NCBI GenBank assembly: GCA_005217565.1
Contig: SJCO01000002.1
Location: forward strand, 186,001 to 250,000
Length of the DNA: 64,000 bases
Direction: 5' to 3'
From: Puteibacter caeruleilacunae
Lineage (GTDB): Bacteria > Bacteroidota > Bacteroidia > Bacteroidales > Prolixibacteraceae
Shown piece by piece: positions 35,227-44,001 of the stretch. The position numbers and the translations under genes are program-made. Every line of letters begins with the position of its first letter. Positions within the stretch are counted from its first letter, which is position 1. The notes beneath the pieces were generated by a model, which was not told the DNA's origin, did no database searches, and saw only the letters and a list, made by a program, of their open reading frames with translations.

Positions 35227-36543
35227 TTAATTCACCTCTTCACCATACAAAGTGATTTCTGAGCCAGTGGTGCCACTTGTATTTCCAAAATTCTTATGTA
35301 CTCGCAACTCTAGATATCTAAATACCTTAGTAAAACTTGGTTCATCTTCATAAACGACAAAATGATGTCCGGCAACTGCTTCATTTCTTGCTAGGATTGG
35401 ATCCGAAGGCTCTACAATCGTAGCACGTCTTGCCCTTTCCCAGTTTACTTTATCGCTGCTAATCCAGATCTCAAAAGTTTCAATATTCTCCGTGGTATAG
35501 TAATAACCCGGACCGTCAGTTCTCCAATCCCAGTCACGTTGCCATATCCGGAATCGACTTATTCTAACCTCTCTGCCAAGATCAATGTAATAAGAGAAAG
35601 GCATTGATCCAACACCGCCAGTGTTAAAATAATTCTGATTTCTCAAGTTGCCATCGTCAATAATATCGTCCCAAAATTTCTCAATACGTCCTTCTAGATT
35701 ACGTGGTTTTGCACTCCAGCCTCCATCATATCCATCTTTCTCTTCTTTCTTTACAGCGCGAGTCATCGCAACCAACTCTCCTGTCTCCTCATCAATTTCT
35801 TCCCAGCTCTCATGCACTTCTTCCGGCATGAGATCATCACTTAAGAAAGAAAACTGAGATTTATCCAACTTTTGATCCTGCATCGGAACAATCGCCTTAA
35901 AATCCCTATTATCGGTTTGATTCTCATAGATATCAGTCACCTTGATAGAGAAATCATAAGGAACAGATTCTAAACCCTGAATCTGTAGATAATCCTTCTC
36001 CCTATTGGAAGTATACAGCTTTTTCACCTTACGATCTCCAAACGTAAACTCTGCACTAATCGTCATGGTCTGCTCCAACCTGTTTTCCCACTTAAGTAAT
36101 ACTCCTGCAAACGAAGGTAAAACCTCAACTGTACCTAACACAGCATCAGTGAAAGGTGCAAGCGGAGTAACCTTCTCCACATGAGGAGCAGACTCATTAC
36201 CACTTCGATCCACTGCAATCAGATTAATAGCATACTCTTTCTCTGTTCCTAATCCGTCAATCCGTAATGAGTCGCTGTAAAAACTAGAAGCCTTAAAGAT
36301 TTCAACTCCGCTATCCAATGTATAGACAGCTTTCACCATCAATACATCCTCGTCAGCAGGAACTTCAAAATAAAATGTACCGCCTCCATTGTCTGCTTTA
36401 AAACTCACATTAGTAACTTTGGCTGGAGGAGTGATATCACCCCCCAATACAGGCTTTTCATCGTCCTCGCATGACCATACACCGAAGATCAGAGCCCAAA
36501 TGCTCAGCCCCAGCGTAATTCTATATAGTTTATGTTTTTTCAT
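35227..36543 (-). CDS. Surface glycan-binding lipoprotein, DUF4959-DUF5126-DUF5000 architecture (PUL C)
   Basis: The product has 438 residues. A lipoprotein signal ends at VWSC (Cys about 25), followed by EDDEKPVLGGDITPPAKVTN. The three modules follow in the same order as in the paralogue at 24797-26161: DUF4959 (about 38-130), DUF5126 (about 130-225, SFAGVLLKWENR) and a discoidin-like DUF5000 (about 265-438, YYIDLGREVRISRFRIWQRD; ENIETFEIWISSDKVNWERA; FRYLELRVHKNFG). The last block is the F5/8-type fold used for carbohydrate or glycoconjugate binding. The gene follows susD after 236 bases holding a hexaloop hairpin, and precedes the CBM6-type lipoprotein gene by 34 bases. Confidence 0.86.
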   Translation of the reverse strand: MKKHKLYRITLGLSIWALIFGVWSCEDDEKPVLGGDITPPAKVTNVSFKADNGGGTFYFEVPADEDVLMVKAVYTLDSGVEIFKASSFYSDSLRIDGLGTEKEYAINLIAVDRSGNESAPHVEKVTPLAPFTDAVLGTVEVLPSFAGVLLKWENRLEQTMTISAEFTFGDRKVKKLYTSNREKDYLQIQGLESVPYDFSIKVTDIYENQTDNRDFKAIVPMQDQKLDKSQFSFLSDDLMPEEVHESWEEIDEETGELVAMTRAVKKEEKDGYDGGWSAKPRNLEGRIEKFWDDIIDDGNLRNQNYFNTGGVGSMPFSYYIDLGREVRISRFRIWQRDWDWRTDGPGYYYTTENIETFEIWISSDKVNWERARRATIVEPSDPILARNEAVAGHHFVVYEDEPSFTKVFRYLELRVHKNFGNTSGTTGSEITLYGEEVN

Positions 36544-36702
36544 TGTTTTAAAAGATGTTTAGATTATTAGATTTTAAGATTTTCTGATCTGTCCTCCAAA
36601 ATGCCAAAGAATCAATCTTCATTCCTTCTTTATATATCTAAGACGCAAATTTTAATGATCAGAAAACCCATCGTTCTAACACTTTTTTATTATAACCGGA
36701 CT

Positions 36703-36733
36703 CAGATTAAATGCGCCAACATTCGCAAATCTG
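36703..36733 (-). promoter_or_regulatory. UUGGCG hexaloop hairpin between susD and lipoprotein gene (PUL C)
   Basis: The outer stem CAGATT (36703-36708) pairs with AATCTG (36728-36733). The inner stem AATG/CATT closes the loop UUGGCG (transcript sense, 36714-36719). Inner stem and loop match hairpin 1 of the PUL B susC leader. It lies 47 bases after the susD stop in a 236-base intercistronic gap, so it may set the level of the distal genes. Confidence 0.55.
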
Positions 36734-36779
36734 CGCCCTAAACCGTTTTCCATTCAACCGTTCCTCCTTTCAACCTTCT

Positions 36780-38738
36780 CTACCTTCCCCATCCAGGATT
36801 CTGAATCAGGTTTGGATTCATGGTCAACTCACTCAATTTTATTGGGAACAAATAGTTTCTAGGGGTTTCAAATTCTCTAAGCTGCTTAGCTGATAATACA
36901 TAAAAGTCATCCGCACCTGCTTTATCAATATCCCACCCCATCAATGGAGAGTTAAAATACTCATCTGCTCGCTTCCAGCGAAGAATATCATAATAGCGAT
37001 GTCCTTCAAAACTCAACTCAATCTGACGTTCCTGCTGAATAATATTTCTTAGTCCAGGTTTTGTAGTATGCAATCCTACATTGCGAACGATTTCTGCATC
37101 GCTGTAAACCACTTCCACATTTGGAAGACCTGCTCTGGTACGAACCTTATTCAAATCATCATATGACTGTTGTCCTGGACCATAGTACTCATTATAAGCC
37201 TCAGCTCTCATCAAATAAAGATCTGCCATACGCATAATGGGCATAGGATAAAGAATTCGCTCAGTCCAACCACCAAACATTGTTTCAGGATGCACCCATT
37301 TTTTCACTGCAATACCACTCCAGTAGAAATCGGTCTTATTATCACCAGTCCGCTTTCCTCCTGGCATTTCATTTATGCGCATCTGCACATCATTTTTAAC
37401 ATCCTGCGTTCTCCAGATACAACGGTCGGTTGCCAACCATGCATAGAAACGAGGCTCCCTGTTCATGTGCAATTTAACGGTACGCTCCAGTGGTGTAAGA
37501 AATCCAAGATGATAGTTATCATCTCCAGGAATCGTAACTACCTTCTGACGATTCTCATAATCGTAAGTCACATCCTCCTCAATAGGCACACCATTCTTTG
37601 TGTAAAACAATTCAGTCATACGGTACGAAGCGCCAAGCCACTGCCAGTTATTCCCTGAATTTCCAGGATCTTCTGTAGAACGCATGTTCGTAGCAGTCTG
37701 AATCGTTCCATTATATCGGTCACTAACGTTTGAAAATCCCCATACCATCTCTGAACTCCACGATTCGACGATGGCATATTTAGCATTGTATACAGGCTTC
37801 ATAATCTCTGATGTTTCCCAATCTTCCAAGTCATATGGCTTAGGAACACCTTGGTATTCATACAAACTTCTATTTCCTGCTCCTTCAGCCTCTGTAATAG
37901 CCTCATCCAAAGCATCACAAGCCCTTTTCCATTTCTCTTTGTCAAAATCCAAATTGAAATAGGGTTTTCCATCCTGATTCTTAAATGTACTGTAGAACTC
38001 AGAATTACCATTGAACAGCGGACTAGCAGCGAAGACCAATGCTTTTGCTTTTACTGCCAATACAATAGTTTTATCAATCTGGCCTAAGAGACTTTGTTTT
38101 CTCCTACTAGGCATATTCTTGTTGGCCTGATCAAAAAGAGAGACTACATAGTTAAAACAGCTATCAACTGGTTGTCTGAAATCACGCACTGCATCGATAC
38201 CATCCGAAGCCTCTACGTTCTTATCCATAATGATAATCGGACCATAATTCTTGATCAATGCAAAATGATAATAACCTTTCAAAAAGTTAACCTGTGAAAT
38301 CCAGTCACTCTTTTCCTCATCTGTAATATTAGGGATAAGCTCTACATTCTTCAGAAAGATATTACACTGACGAATTCCTTCGTACAGGTCTTTTCCTCCA
38401 TTATCTCCATCCCAGGTAGACAATAATGGTCCGTTGGAGTTCTGCCAACCTTCCATCAGTTTAGCACCGCGAACCTGGCCACCGTTTCCGGCTACACCAG
38501 CATCCAGTCTTGGTACCCATTCATCACCAGCCAGAATCATATCGTTGTGAAAATCCTGATTAAATGGCAAATAAGAATAACAGGTCGCCAACGCACCAAA
38601 TGCCTTCTCTCTGGTTTCAAACATGTGTTCAACCTCAACAGTGTTATCCGGAACTACATCCAGAAAATCCGCACAAGAAGTAAATGCGAGCAACATTACT
38701 CCAAGGATATATTTCATATTAAATCTTCTCTTACTCAT
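36780..38738 (-). CDS. SusD/RagB-family nutrient-binding lipoprotein (PUL C)
   Basis: The 652-residue partner of the SusC at 38770-42165 has a lipoprotein signal ending FTSC (Cys about 22) followed by ADFLDVVPDN. TPR-like FLKGYYHFALIKNYGPIII, MRMADLYLMRAEAYNEYYG, KVRTRAGLPNV, IIQQERQIELSFEGHRYYDILRWKRADE and the final NPGWGR are standard SusD blocks. A second ATG at 38717 (MKYILGVM) is an equally good start. It lies 31 bases after susC. Block-by-block similarity to the PUL B protein indicates duplication. Confidence 0.96.
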   Translation of the reverse strand: MSKRRFNMKYILGVMLLAFTSCADFLDVVPDNTVEVEHMFETREKAFGALATCYSYLPFNQDFHNDMILAGDEWVPRLDAGVAGNGGQVRGAKLMEGWQNSNGPLLSTWDGDNGGKDLYEGIRQCNIFLKNVELIPNITDEEKSDWISQVNFLKGYYHFALIKNYGPIIIMDKNVEASDGIDAVRDFRQPVDSCFNYVVSLFDQANKNMPSRRKQSLLGQIDKTIVLAVKAKALVFAASPLFNGNSEFYSTFKNQDGKPYFNLDFDKEKWKRACDALDEAITEAEGAGNRSLYEYQGVPKPYDLEDWETSEIMKPVYNAKYAIVESWSSEMVWGFSNVSDRYNGTIQTATNMRSTEDPGNSGNNWQWLGASYRMTELFYTKNGVPIEEDVTYDYENRQKVVTIPGDDNYHLGFLTPLERTVKLHMNREPRFYAWLATDRCIWRTQDVKNDVQMRINEMPGGKRTGDNKTDFYWSGIAVKKWVHPETMFGGWTERILYPMPIMRMADLYLMRAEAYNEYYGPGQQSYDDLNKVRTRAGLPNVEVVYSDAEIVRNVGLHTTKPGLRNIIQQERQIELSFEGHRYYDILRWKRADEYFNSPLMGWDIDKAGADDFYVLSAKQLREFETPRNYLFPIKLSELTMNPNLIQNPGWGR

Positions 38739-38769
38739 TTTCTAAAATTTTTTACATGAATGAATAACC

Positions 38770-41700
38770 TTAGAAGGAGATTTGAACTCCTGCATTAAAT
38801 ACCCGTTGAAGAGGATATCCTAATCCATTTCCAGCCATCTCCGGATCCCACAAATCGAACTTCGAAAACTTCAACAGGTTAGAACCACTCGCATAAATTC
38901 TACAGTGACTCAGCTTCATACTCTTAATCCATCGTTTTGGCAATGTATATCCCATTTCTACATTCTTCAGGCGTAAGAATGTACCATCACGCATCCACCA
39001 GGTAGATTGTTGGGTATTGTTATCTACTTTCGAGGCCGACAAGCGAGGCCAGAAAGCTTTTGGGTCTGGATTATTCTGACTCCAGTAATCGTCGATGACA
39101 ATCTTCAGGGCATTCTTGCGATTTACAAATGGCGCAATCTGTCCGGCGTTAATGAAGAATGATGAACGAGCTGATCCCTGAAAGAAGAATGAGAAATCAA
39201 TCCCTTTATATCCGGTAGACAAACCGAAACCATAGGTGATTTCAGGTGTTGTAGGGTGTCCAATGGGCACTTTATCGTTATCATCTACAACGCCGTCTCC
39301 ATCCACATCTTTATACTTGATATCTCCTGGCTTATAAACTCCAAAGGTTTGACGTGGTGAATTATCAATCTCATTTTGATCAACAAACAAACGTTCAGCA
39401 ACCAAGCCCCATTGCTGATGTACCGGATGCCCTATTCTGTTCTGATAGTCGTACTTAAACTGCTCCTCATTCTGGAGAATTTTATTTGTTGCATAGGTAA
39501 AGTTTGAACGACCGCTAATCCAGAAGTCTTTATTGATGGAGACGTTCAGGTCTAACGATGCATCAATACCTTTTGATTCAGCCTCTCCAACATTACCATA
39601 AATATTCGATGACATACCTACTGAATAAGGAATAAAGTTTCGCTGCATGTAAATATCTGTTCGTTTCTCATGAAAGATATCAACCTGAAAGTTAGCAATT
39701 TTCGCGATCTCCATCTCGAAACCAGCATTTAGTTTTTTAGCCTTTTCCCAGGTAATCAAAGGGTTTGCATAACGCTTTACGTTATATCCAGCATAACCAT
39801 TATTCAGGTTTTGGCCCCAGATATAGCCATTCTTTCCCATCTCAATATCTGATAGAAAAAAGAAACGCTCTTTAGGACCAGCAACTGCATCGTTACCTAC
39901 CAATCCATAGGTCATTTTAAACTTCAGACTGCTGATGTATCGCTTCATCCCTTCGGTCCAGAAATGTTCATTGGAGATCATATATCCCAATCCAAATGAT
40001 GGGAAGAAACCGTAACGCTCTGAATCGGCAAACTTTTCCGATCCGTTGTATCCAAAGTTCACCTCAGCCATGTAACGGGAGTCATATCCATAAGTCAAAC
40101 GACCTGAAAGACCATTATTTCTTGAAGGAAGAGTTGCATAATTTCCACCTCCAGATCCTTGATTCATCTTCTCCTCGGCCATTCCTACCAACAATCCACT
40201 CACATCATGTACCCCGAATTTGCGGTTATACATCAGACGAACTTCGAAGTAATTTCTGGAATTGGCATTCTTAGCTTCATTCGGACTACCTAACGATTCG
40301 GTTCCTTCTTTGATACGCTGTAAATCGTAAGAATTGGTGATATCATCATATGTATTTACCGTATAATAATAAGGCTCATAACTTCTCTCCTGTGAAAAAT
40401 CACCATACGACTGAATTGTTGCTGCTGCTCTTAATGACAGTCCTTCGGTGATAAATCCTAACTCCTGTTCCAAAGCTAGTTGAGATAAAATAGTACTGGA
40501 AAAGGAATCGCGATATCCTTTTACCATCTCCGCATAAGGGTTGGTCATGTCTACATTACCCACATTACCAAACAAGATATGTTTCGTAAACTTATTCTTC
40601 TCATCAGGAGCATAAAACATTGGAAACTCGACCGGATTCACATTCATTACGCTATTGAAAACACTTGTTCCTGATGGAATCGGACTGTTCTGGCGTTTAA
40701 AGTCTGAATTAAACTTAGCCGATACCTTAGTGGTTTTTCCCAGTTTAATATTCAAGTTAGCACGAATATTATACTTATCAATTTCGATGTTGTTGTTAAA
40801 ATCATTTCGCTTATCAACTCTCAAAATACCATTATCCTTGTTATAGGTAGCTGCCAAATAGTAGTTTACAATCTTTCCACCACCACTAACATTCAGGTTA
40901 TAACGCTTATTAATCGTATAATCTTTGAAAAGTTGATCATACCAATTCACATTTGGGAAAGCATATTCATTGAGCTTTAACTTGGTATTTTCAATACGCT
41001 GCGCACTGTAATATGGAGCAAGCAATGGATTATCATTAAACTGCGCCTGATTGTATAGCTTCATATATTCAACACCATCTACTACCTCAGGAATCTGTGT
41101 AGCTCTCGACATGGAAGTCTCATGACGAAAAGACACCTTCGCTTTTCCCTCACGCCCTTCTTTTGTAGTGACCAGGATAACTCCGTTTGCACCACGTGCA
41201 CCATAAAGTGCAGTCGCTGTAGCATCCTTCATGATTGAAAAGCTGGCAACATCATCCGGTTGTACCTTGGCCAGGTCACTGGCACTAATCTCAAAACCAT
41301 CCAACAGAATCAGCGGACTCTTCGAATATCCAAAAGTGGTTACCCCGCGCACAAAGAACTCAGCATTATCCTGTCCTGGTTCACCACTTCGTTGATAAGA
41401 GATCACACCCGATACACGACCGGCAATGGCTGTAGTCAGGTTACTTGTAGGAACTTTTAGTTCTCCTGGCTTTACTGTTGTTACCGATGCAATCACACTC
41501 TCCTTTTTTTGTTTTCCAAAAGCAACAACAGTTACATCTTCCAACTGCTCTGCTTTATTGGATAGTTCAACTTTAATGTTGTTGGTCTGTGGAGTAACAT
41601 CAATAATCTTACTGTCCATACCGATAAACGATATAACCAGCTTATCGCCAGGCTTGGCAGCAATATCAAATCTACCATCCATATCAGTAATCACCCCCTT

Positions 41701-42165
41701 GGTAGTACCTACAATGGTTACCGTTGCTCCCGGAAGAGGTTCCTTCTCAGCATCGGTCACCGTACCTTTTATACGTTTACCATCTTGCTGTTTAGGGGCA
41801 GCTTTACTCTTTGAAATTAGAATGGTATTATCAACAATTTCATAGTTCAGATTTGTTTTGTTAAGCACCTCCTTCAACACTGCATCAACCGAGGCATCAT
41901 TGACCTTAACACTTACCTTAACATCATCATCAACAATACTTTTACTGTAGTAAAGAACAAATTCCGACTGATTTTCAATCTCATCAAAAACTTTCTCCAG
42001 GGTCACCCCTTTCATGTTTAATGAAAACTTTTTGTTTTGACTGAATGAAGCTGCCGAAACTTGCATTAAAACAACCAAAAGAAATATGGCAGTTAGCTTC
42101 ATAATACGTAATAGTTTCCTTACCCGACCTTTATAAAAGCCGGAGCAATCTCGTTTTTTTTTCAT
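38770..42165 (-). CDS. SusC-family receptor with STN signalling domain (PUL C)
   Basis: The product has 1131 residues. A basic head (MKKKRDCSGFYKGRVRKLLR) precedes the hydrophobic signal (LTAIFLLVVLMQVSAASF). The STN domain follows (FSLNMKGVTLEKVFDEIENQ to ILISKSK), then CarboxypepD_reg-like (GTVTDAEKEPLPGATVTIVG), a TonB-box region (VTVVAFGKQKKESVIASV), plug (ATALYGARGANGVILVTTKEG, first 20) and a barrel ending FNAGVQISF. The TonB-box stretch is almost the same as in PUL B. Ligand binding should be relayed to FecR (42338-43330). The ATG context, TACAAATTT directly before it, is conserved with PUL B. Confidence 0.95.
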   Translation of the reverse strand: MKKKRDCSGFYKGRVRKLLRIMKLTAIFLLVVLMQVSAASFSQNKKFSLNMKGVTLEKVFDEIENQSEFVLYYSKSIVDDDVKVSVKVNDASVDAVLKEVLNKTNLNYEIVDNTILISKSKAAPKQQDGKRIKGTVTDAEKEPLPGATVTIVGTTKGVITDMDGRFDIAAKPGDKLVISFIGMDSKIIDVTPQTNNIKVELSNKAEQLEDVTVVAFGKQKKESVIASVTTVKPGELKVPTSNLTTAIAGRVSGVISYQRSGEPGQDNAEFFVRGVTTFGYSKSPLILLDGFEISASDLAKVQPDDVASFSIMKDATATALYGARGANGVILVTTKEGREGKAKVSFRHETSMSRATQIPEVVDGVEYMKLYNQAQFNDNPLLAPYYSAQRIENTKLKLNEYAFPNVNWYDQLFKDYTINKRYNLNVSGGGKIVNYYLAATYNKDNGILRVDKRNDFNNNIEIDKYNIRANLNIKLGKTTKVSAKFNSDFKRQNSPIPSGTSVFNSVMNVNPVEFPMFYAPDEKNKFTKHILFGNVGNVDMTNPYAEMVKGYRDSFSSTILSQLALEQELGFITEGLSLRAAATIQSYGDFSQERSYEPYYYTVNTYDDITNSYDLQRIKEGTESLGSPNEAKNANSRNYFEVRLMYNRKFGVHDVSGLLVGMAEEKMNQGSGGGNYATLPSRNNGLSGRLTYGYDSRYMAEVNFGYNGSEKFADSERYGFFPSFGLGYMISNEHFWTEGMKRYISSLKFKMTYGLVGNDAVAGPKERFFFLSDIEMGKNGYIWGQNLNNGYAGYNVKRYANPLITWEKAKKLNAGFEMEIAKIANFQVDIFHEKRTDIYMQRNFIPYSVGMSSNIYGNVGEAESKGIDASLDLNVSINKDFWISGRSNFTYATNKILQNEEQFKYDYQNRIGHPVHQQWGLVAERLFVDQNEIDNSPRQTFGVYKPGDIKYKDVDGDGVVDDNDKVPIGHPTTPEITYGFGLSTGYKGIDFSFFFQGSARSSFFINAGQIAPFVNRKNALKIVIDDYWSQNNPDPKAFWPRLSASKVDNNTQQSTWWMRDGTFLRLKNVEMGYTLPKRWIKSMKLSHCRIYASGSNLLKFSKFDLWDPEMAGNGLGYPLQRVFNAGVQISF

Positions 42166-42197
42166 AAATTTGTAATGATTTTAATGATAAAAAGTTT

Positions 42198-42251
42198 CCG
42201 CCTGGCACGGCGGTAATTTAATGAGCAGGTCAGGTGGCACCCTTTCCTGCT
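42198..42251 (-). promoter_or_regulatory. Twin-hairpin leader between fecR and susC (PUL C)
   Basis: On the transcript, hairpin 1 (42224-42251) has outer stem AGCAGG/CCUGCU, a 2x2 internal loop, a 3-bp inner stem and loop GUGCCA (42235-42240). Hairpin 2 (42198-42213) has stem CCGCC/GGCGG and the same loop GUGCCA (42203-42208). Hairpin 2 ends 32 bases before the susC ATG and is followed by AAACUUUUU, so partial termination is possible. Flanks match the PUL B leader (AUAAAAAA before, UACAAAUUUAUG after). The paired repeat of one loop inside each leader is the notable part. Confidence 0.7.
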
Positions 42252-42337
42252 TTTTTTATGTTCTTGTTAGTTGGTTTTCTTCATTTAGTTTCTGGTTTAG
42301 TAGTTAGTAATTCTGGCTTGTTAGTCTCTATATGTAG

Positions 42338-43330
42338 TTATTTCTCTTTAAATATGATCTTCGTACCCGATACTTTATAATCAATATCTGAGGTCCGTTT
42401 CAGCATCTGTAGTGCTTTCAACATCGACTGTTTTCGATCTAATACACACCTAAAAGTCTCTTTCTTTAAATGTTCCGATTCAAATGCAACTGTCACACCA
42501 TAGAATTCCGAAAATCGTTGAGCAATAAACTCAAGATTGGCATTCTTATATAAGAACCTACTTTCTTTCCAGGCTCCATAAATACTTGCATCAACTTTCT
42601 TTTGTGAAGCAATCGTTCCTTTCGATGATAATCCTACTTGTTCATTCGGCACCATTTTCACAAGTAGTTCATCCTCTTTATTTAAAACCCCGATACTCCC
42701 TTCGGCTAAGGTTATCAATACGTTTTGCTCATCTTTTCGCGCTCGTACATTAAATTTGGTTCCAAAGACTTTAACCTTTCCTGATGTAGTTTCTACAATA
42801 AATGGGGTCGCCTCACTTTTGGCAACCTCAAAAAATGCTTCTCCCCGAAGCTCTATTTGTCGTTCCTCGTAATTGGCAAACCTATAGCGGACTTCAGATC
42901 CGGAATTTAGCCAAACAACAGTCCCGTCAGGCAAAATACAAGTAGATATCTGTCCGGGCTCTGTTTGAACGATAAAATCGCCGCTATATATTTGATTGTT
43001 ATTGCTTATTAAGCTAATATCGCCAACCATCAAGCCAACAATAAGAACTACACAAAAGCTTAATGCCGCACTAAATCCTCTCGTAGTCTTTTTGTTCTTG
43101 GTGATTAATTGTGAAATTACCTGACCTTTCATTCGGTCTCTGGCAGCCAATAATTGATTTGAAGAAACGTGTCTTTTTTGCTCTTGGTGGATTCTAGACA
43201 AGCGTTCAAACTCATTTCGATTATTATCACTCTTATCCCTCCAATCCTCTAGCATGCGCCTCTGCGTATCATCTATGGAGTTCTCAAAATAACCTGAAAT
43301 CAGGATCTCTATCTTTTCGTTTTCTAGCAT
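42338..43330 (-). CDS. FecR-family anti-sigma factor (PUL C)
   Basis: The 330-residue product has a cytoplasmic N-terminus (1-83), one membrane segment (AALSFCVVLIVGLMVGDISLI, first 20) and a periplasmic FecR domain. That domain has GQISTCILPDGTVVWLNSGS, ELRGEAFFEVAKSEATPF and VKVFGTKFNVRA. A C-terminal DUF4974-like part (ESRFLYKNANLEFIAQRFSE; FRCVLDRKQSMLKALQMLKR) completes it. It should bind the sigma factor at 43471 and the STN domain of the receptor at 38770. It is about 70 residues shorter than the PUL B protein, mainly in the region between membrane and FecR core. It lies 140 bases after the sigma gene. Confidence 0.94.
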   Translation of the reverse strand: MLENEKIEILISGYFENSIDDTQRRMLEDWRDKSDNNRNEFERLSRIHQEQKRHVSSNQLLAARDRMKGQVISQLITKNKKTTRGFSAALSFCVVLIVGLMVGDISLISNNNQIYSGDFIVQTEPGQISTCILPDGTVVWLNSGSEVRYRFANYEERQIELRGEAFFEVAKSEATPFIVETTSGKVKVFGTKFNVRARKDEQNVLITLAEGSIGVLNKEDELLVKMVPNEQVGLSSKGTIASQKKVDASIYGAWKESRFLYKNANLEFIAQRFSEFYGVTVAFESEHLKKETFRCVLDRKQSMLKALQMLKRTSDIDYKVSGTKIIFKEK

Positions 43331-43354
43331 TATTTTTTCCTTTCTACTGCTATG

Positions 43355-43384
43355 ACGGAAAAAAATAAAAGCACCCTGACAAGC
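43355..43384 (-). promoter_or_regulatory. Conserved sigma-fecR linker element (PUL C)
   Basis: On the minus strand this reads GCTTGTCAGGGTG, CTTTTA, seven T, then CCGT. It is the counterpart of 32904-32932, 24 bases before the fecR ATG. The two linkers are otherwise unlike in sequence and length (140 versus 71 bases), so this block stands out. Confidence 0.5.
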
Positions 43385-43470
43385 CCCCTAACTTTTTTTT
43401 GATTTTTTTTCTTCTATCGTTGAAAAATGCCTCTAGCCTCACCTTAAAACCTTCCAACCTTTCAACCTTT

Positions 43471-44001
43471 CTAGAACAACACTGTTGGCACGTATTCCAC
43501 AAGACTCTTTTTGAGTGCTTTAATTGCACGTGACATTTGTGTTTCAACAGTTTTAACAGAAACATCGAGAGACTTAGCAATTTCTGAGTAGGTCATCTTT
43601 TGCTTACGACTCATAACAAAAATCTCTCTGCAACGAGGTGGTAGTTGCTGAATAGCCATTTCAATAGCATTGTCAAGTTCTTCTGCCAGAATAGGATCAT
43701 GAAACTCCACCACATCCGATTCAGGAGTAAGCTCTTCACGTTTTCCTAGCTTATTACTTTGTGCTTGCTGAAAATCCAGACAAGCATTAAAAACGGAACG
43801 AAAAAGATAAGATTTAACTGATTGTTTGATTTTCCGATAATCCCCTTGCATCCAAAACCGAACAAAGACATCCTGAACGATCTCTTCGCTATGCGGCTTG
43901 CTCCTTGTCATCTTTATTGCAAAGAGCAATAGACGCGGATAATATGCGTTAAAAATCCCGTCGAAATCGACAGAATTTTCCTTCTTCATCACTTCTTTCA
44001 T
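43471..44001 (-). CDS. ECF sigma-70 factor (PUL C)
   Basis: The 176-residue product has region 2 at about 13-85 (FDGIFNAYYPRLLLFAIKMT, EEIVQDVFVRFWM, SYLFRSVFNACLDF) and region 4 at about 115-170 (QLPPRCREIFVMSRKQKMTY, SEIAKSLDVSVKTVETQMSRA). It is the first gene of PUL C, next to its FecR. It should direct transcription of the receptor genes when FecR releases it. It belongs to the same FecI-like group as the PUL B factor but the two differ widely, so the signalling pairs are probably insulated. Its promoter lies in the divergent 44002-44449 gap and was not recognised. Confidence 0.94.
   Translation of the reverse strand: MKEVMKKENSVDFDGIFNAYYPRLLLFAIKMTRSKPHSEEIVQDVFVRFWMQGDYRKIKQSVKSYLFRSVFNACLDFQQAQSNKLGKREELTPESDVVEFHDPILAEELDNAIEMAIQQLPPRCREIFVMSRKQKMTYSEIAKSLDVSVKTVETQMSRAIKALKKSLVEYVPTVLF

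Noticed and set aside
43350-43580. Minus-strand ORF overlapping the end of the sigma gene
   Set aside because: It lies in another frame over the sigma 3' end and the A/T-rich linker, with biased composition and no recognisable protein.
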